Shown here in pieces: positions 7,941 through 15,392 of a stretch of 64,000 bases of DNA. A model generated the notes under the pieces. The model worked only from the letters and a program-made list of their open reading frames with translations, had not been told where the DNA came from and ran no database searches. A program made the translations under genes and the position numbers. The stretch's first letter is position 1. Every line of letters starts with the position of its first letter. Source of the stretch: an uncultured Oscillospiraceae bacterium (GTDB taxonomy: Bacteria; Bacillota; Clostridia; Oscillospirales; Oscillospiraceae); assembly GCA_934589705.1 (NCBI GenBank), contig CAKTOH010000006.1, positions 55,645-119,644 on the forward strand. The letters run 5' to 3'.

Positions 7941-7982
7941 AACGCCCCGTTTTCAGAGGATTTTCTCTGAAAACGGGGCGTT
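7941..7982 (-). terminator. Terminator of the cytidylate-kinase-like gene
   Basis: An 18-bp perfect stem (AACGCCCCGTTTTCAGAG at 7941-7958 with its complement at 7965-7982). On the minus strand it is followed by a T run, so it best serves the gene that stops at 7988. Confidence 0.8.
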
Positions 7983-7987
7983 ATGTA

Positions 7988-8599
7988 TTACTTCCTGGAC
8001 TTTTCCACAATGCCGCAGATGATGTCCACGCACTGCTCGATGCCCAGGGTGCCGGAATCCAGGCAGACGTCATAGTTCTGAGCCTGACCCCAGGTGCGGC
8101 CGGTATAGTGCTGGTAGTTTACCCTGCGCCGCTTGTCCTTCTCGTTCAGCCGGGCCTCGGGGCTCTTGTCGGATTCGCCGTAGCGATGGACGATCCGGTC
8201 TGCCCGGAAGGCCATGTCCGCGCAGATGAAGGTGTGCAGCGCGTCAGGCCGATCCTTCAGAATGTAGTCCGCGTTCCGGCCTACGATGACGCAGGGACCC
8301 TTCTCCGCCAGCTGCAGAATCACGCTGCACTGAATGTTCCACAGGAAATCCGCGGTGGACAGGCCGTTCATAACGCCCGGAATTCCCTGAGGGGCAAAGG
8401 CATAGGAGAACAGACTGCTGCCGGGGGAGTGCTCGCCGTTTTCCTCCACGAACTTCGGCGCAAAGCCGGACTCCATGGCAATCTGGTCAACCAGCTCCTT
8501 GTCATAGAAGGGGATGCCCAGCCGCTCTGCCACCATGTGACCCACGGAGCGTCCGCCGGAACCGAACTCACGGCTGATGGTGATGATCTTTTTTTCCAT
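7988..8599 (-). CDS. Cytidylate-kinase-like family protein
   Basis: A 203-aa P-loop protein of the cytidylate kinase-like family (Pfam Cytidylate_kin_2). The N-terminal ITISREFGSGGRSVG replaces the usual Walker A with the family's GSGGR form; PFYDKELV, VIVGRNADYIL and the KRRRVNYQHYTG segment follow. Members are annotated as nucleoside monophosphate kinases, but the true substrate is not established. A second member lies at 30183. The start ATG has AGGAGG upstream, and a perfect sigma-A promoter precedes it with a small inverted repeat, GGTAC-N7-GTACC (8614-8630), between promoter and RBS. Confidence 0.8.
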   Translation of the reverse strand: MEKKIITISREFGSGGRSVGHMVAERLGIPFYDKELVDQIAMESGFAPKFVEENGEHSPGSSLFSYAFAPQGIPGVMNGLSTADFLWNIQCSVILQLAEKGPCVIVGRNADYILKDRPDALHTFICADMAFRADRIVHRYGESDKSPEARLNEKDKRRRVNYQHYTGRTWGQAQNYDVCLDSGTLGIEQCVDIICGIVEKSRK

Positions 8600-8633
8600 A
8601 ATGCTTACCTCCTGGTACAGTTCTCGTACCTAT

Positions 8634-8662
8634 ATTATAGTCAAGCTGACGGCATCTGTCAA
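8634..8662 (-). promoter_or_regulatory. Consensus sigma-A promoter for the cytidylate-kinase-like gene
   Basis: On the minus strand TTGACA (8662-8657), 17-bp spacer, TATAAT (8639-8634). Confidence 0.8.
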
Positions 8663-8693
8663 TCTTTCTTTGTGACCCTTCGTGCAATTTGCC

Positions 8694-10982
8694 TCACAGA
8701 GGCGGACGGCCTTCGTATTCTCTGCGAATTTGAGCCAGCACGTTCACGTCCGCCGGGCAGAATTCGTAGCTCGGAATTTCCTCCGGCCGGATCCAGCGCA
8801 GAGCCTTGTGCTCCAGCAGCTGGGGCACTCCGGAGGCAATGGTGCAGTGAAACAGGGTCAGCCGGATCAGCATATCCGGGTAGTCGTGGAATTCCTGAAA
8901 GAACCGACTGCCCACGTCCACCTGGATGGCCAGTTCCTCGGCGCACTCCCGGGTCAGAGCCTGGGCGGGGGTCTCTCCCGGCTCTACCTTGCCGCCAACA
9001 AATTCCCAGAGCAGCCCACGGGTTTTGTGGGCAGGCCGCTGGCAGATCAGAAATCTGTCCTTCTCCCAGATCAGGGCAGCCACCACATCCACCGGCTTTT
9101 TTTGGGTGAGCACCGTGGCGGAGCAGGGGAGGGCAGTGACCTGTCCCTGGGCGGTGAACAGAGGGGCGGTTCCGGCGGCACCGTCGTGGATGTTCACATC
9201 CCAGGTTCCATCCGGTAAGGTCATGGTCAAAGGCTGGTCATCGGCGTTGAAAATGGCAAGAATGCTGTGATACCGATCCTCCACCCGGTAGCACACCGCT
9301 TTGGGATTTCCGGTTTCCACCGGGAAAACGCTGGCCTGAACCGCCTCCCGCCCGGTCTGGCGCAGACCCTCGTGGGCCTTCCGGAAGGCAATGAGACCCT
9401 TATAATAAGCCAGGGTCTCCTGATATTCCGGGCTTTCCAGAGTATCCCAGCGGATGGCGTTCACCCGATCCGGGGAACGGTAACTGTTGCCGTCAAATTT
9501 TCCCCGGCCTTTTGGCTTGGTGCGCAGGATTTCCTCCCCGGCCTGGAGAAAGGGCACGCCCTGGGACAAAAACACGAAGGCCGCCGCCAGTCGGTTCTGA
9601 CGAATCAGCGTCTGCCGAGGGGCGTCGGGATTTACCAGGGAGAGCCGGTCGAAAAGGGTGTAGTCGTCGTGGCAGGAAACGTAGTTTACGCTCTGCTCCG
9701 GCTGACAGGCCCAGTGGGGAAGCCCCAGGAAGCAGGCGTTCAGCGTGTTTTTGTCGCAGATCGCCCCGGAGACGAAACCGGGAGCCCGGCTGTCAAAGAC
9801 GGAGCCCCGAAGCAGATCCCGGCAGGTGTCGGAGAAGAAGGAAACTCCCGGGGTCAGGGAGGAATGATACTGGGTAGCCAGCTCCGTGCCGGGACGGACG
9901 GGACTGGTGTTCATCTGCCAGCCCTCACCGTAGAAGATCACATGGGGATGACGACTTTTCACCGTCTGAACGATTTGATTGACGGTGGCAATGTCCAGCA
10001 ATCCCATCAGGTCAAACCGGAAGCCGTCAATGTGATATTCGTCCGCCCAGAAGTTTACGGAATCCACAATGTATTTTCGCACCATGCTCCGCTCGGAGGC
10101 GGTATCGTTGCCGCAGCAGGAGCCGTTGCTGGTGCCCCGGCTGAAATATCCCGGGACGATTTGATTGAAGCAGAAGCCGTCCCGGTCGTAGACGTGATTG
10201 TATACCACGTCCATGACTACGCTCAGCCCGGCATCGTGGATGGCCTTCACCGTCTGCTTCATTTCCCGCACCCGACAGGCTCCGTCAAAGGGGTTCGTGG
10301 CGTAGGAGCCTTCGGGGACGTTGAAATTCACCGGGTCGTAGCCCCAGTTGTACTGGGGTAGAGGGCTGCTTTCATCCGTAAAGCCGTAGTCAAACACGGG
10401 CAGCAGGTGAATGTGGGTCACTCCCAGCTGCCGGATGTGATCCAGACCCGTGGCATGGCCGCCCCGGGTCTGGGTGCCGGTTTCTGCCAGACCCAGGTAC
10501 TTCCCCTTATTTTGGATGTGAGAGGAGCGGTGCATGGAAAGATCCCGGATGTGCAGCTCATAAAGCACCGCGTCCGTGATGCCTTTGTCCTGGAAAGGGG
10601 AGCGGTCTTCCGCCCAGCCTGCCGGATTGGTTTCCAGCAAGTCGATGACCATAGCCCGCAGACCGTTGGCTCCGACAGCCTTGGCGTAGGGATCGCAGGC
10701 CTCTTTGGCTTGGCCGTCCACGTTCACCAGGTAGGTGTAGTACAGACCCTTGAGGTTGCCCATCCGCCGGGCAATCCAGGTGCCGTTTTTCTCCGGGTGG
10801 AGCTGCTGACTGGTCAGGGGTTCGCCTCCCAGACCATCCCGGTATAGAAGCAGAGTCACCTCCCGGGCGGTGGGTGCCCAGAGACGGAAGACGGTTTGGC
10901 TTTCCGTCCAGAAAGTGCCCAGATCGTGCCCCCAATAGGTATAGGCGTTTTCAAATTCTTCGGTATCGTAAAGATTGCGCAT
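8694..10982 (-). CDS. pulA: Type I pullulanase with a fused C-terminal NUDIX domain
   Basis: A 762-aa enzyme. Residues about 10-110 look like the CBM48-type domain of debranching enzymes. About 120-560 is a GH13 catalytic barrel with YNWGYDPVNFNVPEG (the YNWGYDP motif of type I pullulanases), GFRFDLMGL (nucleophile Asp), FYGEGW (acid Glu) and VSCHDDYTLFDRL. It would cut alpha-1,6 branches in glycogen, starch or pullulan, in the cytoplasm since no signal peptide is seen. From about residue 628 it continues without break into a MutT-like NUDIX domain whose box at 663-688 fits GX5EX7REUXEEXGU, except that the last G is A. The fusion is unusual for pullulanases. RBS AGGAG precedes ATG 10982. Confidence 0.9.
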   Translation of the reverse strand: MRNLYDTEEFENAYTYWGHDLGTFWTESQTVFRLWAPTAREVTLLLYRDGLGGEPLTSQQLHPEKNGTWIARRMGNLKGLYYTYLVNVDGQAKEACDPYAKAVGANGLRAMVIDLLETNPAGWAEDRSPFQDKGITDAVLYELHIRDLSMHRSSHIQNKGKYLGLAETGTQTRGGHATGLDHIRQLGVTHIHLLPVFDYGFTDESSPLPQYNWGYDPVNFNVPEGSYATNPFDGACRVREMKQTVKAIHDAGLSVVMDVVYNHVYDRDGFCFNQIVPGYFSRGTSNGSCCGNDTASERSMVRKYIVDSVNFWADEYHIDGFRFDLMGLLDIATVNQIVQTVKSRHPHVIFYGEGWQMNTSPVRPGTELATQYHSSLTPGVSFFSDTCRDLLRGSVFDSRAPGFVSGAICDKNTLNACFLGLPHWACQPEQSVNYVSCHDDYTLFDRLSLVNPDAPRQTLIRQNRLAAAFVFLSQGVPFLQAGEEILRTKPKGRGKFDGNSYRSPDRVNAIRWDTLESPEYQETLAYYKGLIAFRKAHEGLRQTGREAVQASVFPVETGNPKAVCYRVEDRYHSILAIFNADDQPLTMTLPDGTWDVNIHDGAAGTAPLFTAQGQVTALPCSATVLTQKKPVDVVAALIWEKDRFLICQRPAHKTRGLLWEFVGGKVEPGETPAQALTRECAEELAIQVDVGSRFFQEFHDYPDMLIRLTLFHCTIASGVPQLLEHKALRWIRPEEIPSYEFCPADVNVLAQIRREYEGRPPL

Positions 10983-11011
10983 GGGCGGTACTCTCCTTTT
11001 CGTTTGAGAAA

Positions 11012-11041
11012 ATTATAACACGACACCGGACAGAATGTAAA
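11012..11041 (-). promoter_or_regulatory. Predicted promoter of the pullulanase gene
   Basis: On the minus strand TTTACA (11041-11036), 18-bp spacer, TATAAT (11017-11012). Confidence 0.6.
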
Positions 11042-11098
11042 GGAAATTCCTTCCGGGGATTGACGGCACTGGAGAAAAATGGTAAACTGTCAGCAATT

Positions 11099-11274
11099 AG
11101 GGCCTATCTGAAAACCGTCAACACGCCCAAACAGCGGATTTTTCCACCTGCTGGGCACCATTTTTCTTGCGATACCTGAAGTATTTCCGCAAAAAATGGC
11201 TTCGTCAGGGGGGGGGAGAATCCCTCGCCGTTGGTTAACTTTCCGGCTTTCAGATAGACCCTGGGAAAGGTTTC
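11099..11274. repeat. MITE-like element B with imperfect terminal inverted repeats
   Basis: The left end AGGGCCTATCTGAAAACCG and right end CGGCTTTCAGATAGACCCT are 19-bp inverted repeats with two mismatches, about 175 bp apart, between the pullulanase promoter and the next gene. Single ends of the same type occur at 25769 and, more weakly, 47443. No target duplication is obvious. Confidence 0.55.
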
Positions 11275-11279
11275 AGCCT

Positions 11280-12446
11280 ATGAAAAAAGTCATTTCCGCA
11301 GCGCTCTGTCTTGCGCTGCTGCTGATCTGTGTGCCTCCGGCCTCTGCCGAAACCCAGCAGGCGGGCTTTCACAAAAGCCTTCGCGCCTGGATTACGGACA
11401 AGGCCAGCCGGGTCTATGTGGAGCGGATGCTCGACTACCATGTGCGTACCAATCAGGCGGTGATCGATGCCCTGGACGGCGGCTACTGCGCCGTGTTCCT
11501 CTTCGACGGCTGCTCGGACAATATGAACGATCCGGTGCTGTCCGACCTGTCCTATTACCGGGTGTCTGCCGTGTGCGTGGTATTGCGCCGCGACGGGGAT
11601 GGGCAGCTGAAGCTTGCCTACATCAACAGCAACGCCAGCACTTTGCCGGACAGACCCCTGGAATACGGCGCCTGGACGCTGCCCAAAATCGGCGATGTAG
11701 GCCCTGCCACCGTTCTGGATGGCACCTATCAGCTCTATTCCGTTTTTCATAAGGGCGAATACGAGGCGCTGCATATGCGAAGCGCCTATGACGACGGCAC
11801 TATCCCTGCCATTTATATGACCCCGGAGGGCTATACCGCCCATCCGGCGGATTCCATCAACATCCACACCCGCACCAGCAACCATACCAGCGGCAGCAAA
11901 TATATGTGGTCGGCAGGCTGTCCGCTGATCGGCGGCGGGTCTGCCTGGGAGTTCTGGAAGCTATTGCAGGCCACCTATTACGACAGCTATGACAACTATA
12001 ACGGCTTCGCCCCGGATCGGTTCGTGGGAACCATCACCATCGACCGGCAGGCTCTGCGCACGGAGATGTATACCCTCTATAAAAATCCCGATGCGGTGGA
12101 TGCCATGCTGGCCAACACCCACAGCAGCCGTCTGGACTCCTATCTGGCTCTGTGCGGCAAGCAGGAGCGGTATTCCGAGGGCAAGCTGGTGCAGGTTCAG
12201 CGTCAGACCCAGCTGATGAGTATGCCATGCAGCGGCCAGACTGACGAGTGGTCCAAGGAGCTGGCGGTGCTGGAGCCGGGGCAGACCCTGCGGGTTTACG
12301 GAAGCCTCTTCAACACCCGTGGCAACCTCTGGTACGAAACCAGCCGGGAGGGTCAGCGGTGCTTCCTGTACGCCGGACATGTGAAGCTTCTGGAGCCGGA
12401 GCCTGTGCGCAGCTGGTGGCAGCGATTGCTGGGCATCGGAGATTAA
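11280..12446 (+). CDS. Secreted L,D-transpeptidase-like (YkuD-type) protein with SH3-like C-terminus
   Basis: A 388-aa exported protein. Residues 1-24 are a signal peptide ending PASAE. The middle resembles YkuD/L,D-transpeptidase domains: GTYQLYSVFHKGEYEALH, then a SINIHTRTS histidine segment, then MWSAGCPLIGG with a candidate catalytic Cys at about 214. The last 80 residues (QTLRVYGSLFNTRGNLWYET) resemble a bacterial SH3 domain. Such enzymes form 3-3 peptidoglycan crosslinks or attach proteins. The usual GCxR after the cysteine is GCPL here, so activity is uncertain. ATG 11280 has only a weak AAAGG upstream, but it begins the signal peptide. A MITE-like element begins directly after the stop. 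Confidence 0.6.
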   Translation: MKKVISAALCLALLLICVPPASAETQQAGFHKSLRAWITDKASRVYVERMLDYHVRTNQAVIDALDGGYCAVFLFDGCSDNMNDPVLSDLSYYRVSAVCVVLRRDGDGQLKLAYINSNASTLPDRPLEYGAWTLPKIGDVGPATVLDGTYQLYSVFHKGEYEALHMRSAYDDGTIPAIYMTPEGYTAHPADSINIHTRTSNHTSGSKYMWSAGCPLIGGGSAWEFWKLLQATYYDSYDNYNGFAPDRFVGTITIDRQALRTEMYTLYKNPDAVDAMLANTHSSRLDSYLALCGKQERYSEGKLVQVQRQTQLMSMPCSGQTDEWSKELAVLEPGQTLRVYGSLFNTRGNLWYETSREGQRCFLYAGHVKLLEPEPVRSWWQRLLGIGD

Positions 12447-12609
12447 GGGAAACTCTGAATAAATCGTCTGCGGCTGGACAGCGGATCTTTTGCCCCCAGT
12501 CTGCGGTTTGAAAAACGGGAAATACATCCAGTATTTCACCGTTTTTCAAACCTTGCCTGAGAACAAAATCTCTCGCTGCCAGCTCTTGCCGATTTAATCA
12601 GAGCTTCCC
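12447..12609. mobile_element. MITE-like element A, copy 1
   Basis: 163 bp. The left end is GGGAAACTCTGAATAAATCG; the right end CGATTTAATCAGAGCTTCCC is its inverted repeat with two mismatches. Flanked by AA on both sides, the expected mark of a 2-bp target duplication. The first base follows the stop codon of the preceding gene directly, and that gene's terminator follows the element. Orientation is opposite to copies at 35154 and 60768. No coding capacity. Confidence 0.8.
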
Positions 12610-12612
12610 AAG

Positions 12613-12657
12613 AAACCGGGACTACCGCAAAAATATGCGGCAGTCCCGGTTTTTCGG
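12613..12657 (+). terminator. Terminator of the L,D-transpeptidase-like gene
   Basis: AAACCGGGACT and CCGCA pair with TGCGG and AGTCCCGGTTT, followed by a T run. The gene and its terminator are separated by element A. Confidence 0.75.
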
Positions 12658-12672
12658 TTGGTTGACCAAAAT

Positions 12673-12699
12673 GAACAGCCTCCCGTGAGGGAGGCTGTT
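12673..12699. terminator. Bidirectional terminator hairpin
   Basis: AACAGCCTCCC / GGGAGGCTGTT, an 11-bp perfect stem with loop GTGA. It lies between convergent genes and on the minus strand is followed by cattttgg. Confidence 0.55.
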
Positions 12700-12711
12700 C
12701 TGCGTGTCATA

Positions 12712-12873
12712 CTGAACTCCAATTAAAATCTTAAAAAAAGATTTTAATTGCCTGAAGGGCATGGAGTTCATATGAGACTTGTTTTGTGATTTCTTTCCTT
12801 ATAAATCACAAAACTGGCAGCGCCTTCAGGCGATGCCTTCCTGATTAAAATTAAGATTTTAATCAGGAAATAG
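12712..12873. repeat. Repeat C, long copy
   Basis: Begins TACTGAACTCCAATTAAAATC, contains AAAATCTT/AAGATTTT and TTTTGTGATTT/AAATCACAAAA hairpins, and ends GATTTTAATCAGGAAATAGT. A shorter copy at 21609-21660 has the same two ends joined without the middle. The stretch 12447-12879 is filled by element A, two terminators and this repeat. Confidence 0.6.
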
Positions 12874-12879
12874 TGTCAA

Positions 12880-14670
12880 TCAACCGATGGGCTCGAAGTC
12901 CGCGGCACCGTGCTTGCACAGGGGGCACACAATGTCATCGGGCAGGGTGTCGCCCTCGTAGACCCAGCCGCAGATCTTGCACACGAAGCCCTTCTTGCCC
13001 TCGGTCTCAGGCTTGGGCTTCACATTGTCCTGGTAGTAGGTGTAGCTCATGGTCTGCCGGTCGGACATGACCCGGGCCTCGGTGACGGAGCAGATGAACA
13101 TGCCGTGGGTGTCCAGATCCACAACGGATTCCACCTTCAGGCTCATGAAGGAGTTGACATACCGGGGCAGGAACCGCAGGCCGTTGTCCGAGCGCAGCTC
13201 CTCAATGCCCTCGAACTTGTCCGCCGTCCGGCCGCTGCGGAAGCCGAAGTTCTGGAACACGGAGAAGGGGGCGGATACATCCAGGCAGTTCACGTTCAGA
13301 ATGCCGGTCTGCTGGATGATGTGATAGGAGTAATTGGCCTTGTTGATGGTGACGGCCACCCGGTTGGGGGTGTTGGTGACCTGGGAGACGGTGTTGACGA
13401 TGAGGCCGTTGTCCCGGGTGCCGTCGTTGGAGGTGACCACATACAGGCCGTAGCCGATGTTAAAGAGGGCGTTCAGATCGTTCTTGTTGGCGGTGGCATC
13501 CTGCTGCGCCAGATAGTCCTGGCACAGCTCGTTGGCCATGGCCTCGATCTGCGCCTTGCTGTCCTCATTCAGGGCGGACAGAATCCGGACGGTGGTGTCG
13601 GTGAAGGTCAGGTTCTTGCAGCCTTCGAACATCTTCGTCATCACCTTGGCGGCCAGAGGTGCCCAGGTGCCGTTTTCCACCAGACCGATGGTGCGGTTCC
13701 GGTAGTTCCGCTCGGTCAGGTGATGGATGAATTCCTTCATGAAGGGGAAGACGTCGGCGTTGTAGGTGGTGGTAGCCAGCACCAGCTTGCCGTACCGGAA
13801 GGCATCCTCCACGGCCTCCGCCATATCGCACCGGGCCAGATCGTGAACCACCACCTTGGGGCAGCCCTTCTCCCGGAGCTTCTGAGCCAGCAGCTCTACC
13901 GCGGCCTTGGTGTGGCCGTAGACGGAGGTGTAGGCCACCACAATGCCCTCGCTCTCCACCCGGTAGGAAGACCAGATGTCATAGAGGTTGATATAGTAGC
14001 CCAGATTCTCGGAGAGCACCGGGCCATGGAGGGGGCAGATGATGGAAATGTCCAGTCCGGCGGCCTTTTTCAGCAGTGCCTGCACCTGAGCACCGTACTT
14101 GCCCACAATGCCGATGTAGTACCGGCGAGCCTCACAGGCCCAGTCCTCCTGGACATCCAGGGCACCGAACTTGCCGAAGCCGTCGGCGGAGAAGAGCACC
14201 TTGTCGCAGGTGTCGTAGGTTACGATGACTTCCGGCCAGTGCACCATAGGCGCGGCCACGAAGGCCAGGGTATGCTTTCCCAGGGCCAGGGTATCGCCCT
14301 CGCCGACCACGATCCGGCGGCTCTCAAAGTCGTCACCGAAGAACTGCTTCATCATGGTGAAGGCCTTGGCGGAGGAAACCACCGTGGCCTCGGGATAGAC
14401 CTTCAGGAAGTTCATAATATTGGCCGAATGATCCGGCTCCATGTGCTGAATCACCAGATAGTCCGGCTTCCGGCCCTCCAGAACGGTTTGCAGATTGTCC
14501 AGCCACTGGTGGGTGAAATTCCGATCCACGGTGTCCATAACGGCGATCTTCTCATCCAGAATCACATAAGAATTGTAAGACATGCCGTTGGGAACCACAT
14601 ACTGTCCCTCAAACAGGTCTACCTGATGGTCGTTAACGCCCACATAGCGGATATCCTTGGTAATTGTCAT
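12880..14670 (-). CDS. Flavodiiron protein fused to flavin reductase and rubredoxin
   Basis: A 596-aa cytoplasmic fusion that should reduce O2 (to water) or NO using NAD(P)H. Residues 1-250 are the metallo-beta-lactamase-like diiron domain with H76, E78, D80 and H81 in HMEPDHS, plus later PMVHWPE, SADGFG and CPLHGP ligands. About 255-400 is a flavodoxin (VVAYTSVYGHTKAAVE). About 415-545 is an FMN-binding flavin reductase-like barrel. The last 35 residues are rubredoxin (CKIC...CPLC). In Moorella the FprA and Hrb proteins do these steps separately; here one chain holds the electron path. AAGGAG upstream of ATG 14670 sets the start; an in-frame upstream ATG lies beyond the promoter -10. Confidence 0.92.
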   Translation of the reverse strand: MTITKDIRYVGVNDHQVDLFEGQYVVPNGMSYNSYVILDEKIAVMDTVDRNFTHQWLDNLQTVLEGRKPDYLVIQHMEPDHSANIMNFLKVYPEATVVSSAKAFTMMKQFFGDDFESRRIVVGEGDTLALGKHTLAFVAAPMVHWPEVIVTYDTCDKVLFSADGFGKFGALDVQEDWACEARRYYIGIVGKYGAQVQALLKKAAGLDISIICPLHGPVLSENLGYYINLYDIWSSYRVESEGIVVAYTSVYGHTKAAVELLAQKLREKGCPKVVVHDLARCDMAEAVEDAFRYGKLVLATTTYNADVFPFMKEFIHHLTERNYRNRTIGLVENGTWAPLAAKVMTKMFEGCKNLTFTDTTVRILSALNEDSKAQIEAMANELCQDYLAQQDATANKNDLNALFNIGYGLYVVTSNDGTRDNGLIVNTVSQVTNTPNRVAVTINKANYSYHIIQQTGILNVNCLDVSAPFSVFQNFGFRSGRTADKFEGIEELRSDNGLRFLPRYVNSFMSLKVESVVDLDTHGMFICSVTEARVMSDRQTMSYTYYQDNVKPKPETEGKKGFVCKICGWVYEGDTLPDDIVCPLCKHGAADFEPIG

Positions 14671-14716
14671 AGGTATTCTCCTTTGTGTAGATTTGCGGAT
14701 GTTCTTACCTGGGTTC

Positions 14717-14745
14717 AGTATATCCGAAAAGGGAGCCTGTGTCAA
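14717..14745 (-). promoter_or_regulatory. Sigma-A promoter of the flavodiiron gene
   Basis: On the minus strand TTGACA (14745-14740), 17-bp spacer, TATACT (14722-14717). Its -35 box is 19 bp from that of the divergent promoter at 14765, so the two promoters share a short control region. Confidence 0.75.
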
Positions 14746-14764
14746 TGGAATACCGGCGGCAGTC

Positions 14765-14792
14765 TTGACATTTTCCGCCGGTTCGATATAAT
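14765..14792 (+). promoter_or_regulatory. Sigma-A promoter of the RNHCP gene
   Basis: TTGACA (14765-14770), 16-bp spacer, TATAAT (14787-14792). Confidence 0.75.
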
Positions 14793-14826
14793 GTTAGAGA
14801 AACAATAGAAATGGGAGAAACCTGCT

Positions 14827-15288
14827 ATGAATCGTGAAAATAAGCGCAGACAGTACGAAAAAGGTTACTATAAGACCCATGCCTGCGAGGAGAGCTTCAC
14901 CTGCAAAAATTGCGGCCGACTGGTGGTTCCGGCGGGAGCCGGAAGCGACCATCGGAACCACTGCCCCAACTGCCTTTGCTCCCTGCATGTGGACATTGAG
15001 CCCGGCGACCGGGAGTCCGACTGCGGCGGCATCATGGAGCCTGTCGCGGTGTGGGTTCGGGGAAAAGGGGAGTGGGCCATCATCCACCGGTGCAAGCGGT
15101 GCGGAGAGCTCAGCTCCAATCGGGTGCTGGCGGACGACAACCCCATGAAGCTCATGTCCATCGCCATGCGCCCCCTTGCCAACCCGCCCTTCCCGGTGGA
15201 GCGCATCGAGGAAATGACGGCCATGATGGGCGGCGAGGGAAGCTTGCCGGAGATGTACCGGAAGCCCCGGGAAACGGAACAGGAATAA
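14827..15288 (+). CDS. RNHCP domain protein
   Basis: A 153-aa protein of the RNHCP family, named for the RNHCPNC motif seen here near residue 42. It has two zinc-ribbon-like pairs: CKNC with CPNC, and CKRCGEL later. The function of the family is not known; the cysteine pairs suggest zinc binding and perhaps RNA or nucleotide binding. It starts at ATG 14827 after GGGAGAAACC. Its promoter is back-to-back with that of the flavodiiron gene, so joint response to oxidative stress is possible but unproven. Confidence 0.8.
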   Translation: MNRENKRRQYEKGYYKTHACEESFTCKNCGRLVVPAGAGSDHRNHCPNCLCSLHVDIEPGDRESDCGGIMEPVAVWVRGKGEWAIIHRCKRCGELSSNRVLADDNPMKLMSIAMRPLANPPFPVERIEEMTAMMGGEGSLPEMYRKPRETEQE

Positions 15289-15392
15289 AGCAGTCCTGGG
15301 GAGATAATTGCCAAATGTTCACAAACCTGTCATAAATTGTTCCCCGAACGTTCATCATTCATTTGTATTTTACCTACCAAGGAGAGGTTACT

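Noticed and set aside
12447-12880. Insertion sequence with transposase near element A
   Set aside because: No frame of useful length or DDE/HUH-like motif is present between the ends of any copy.
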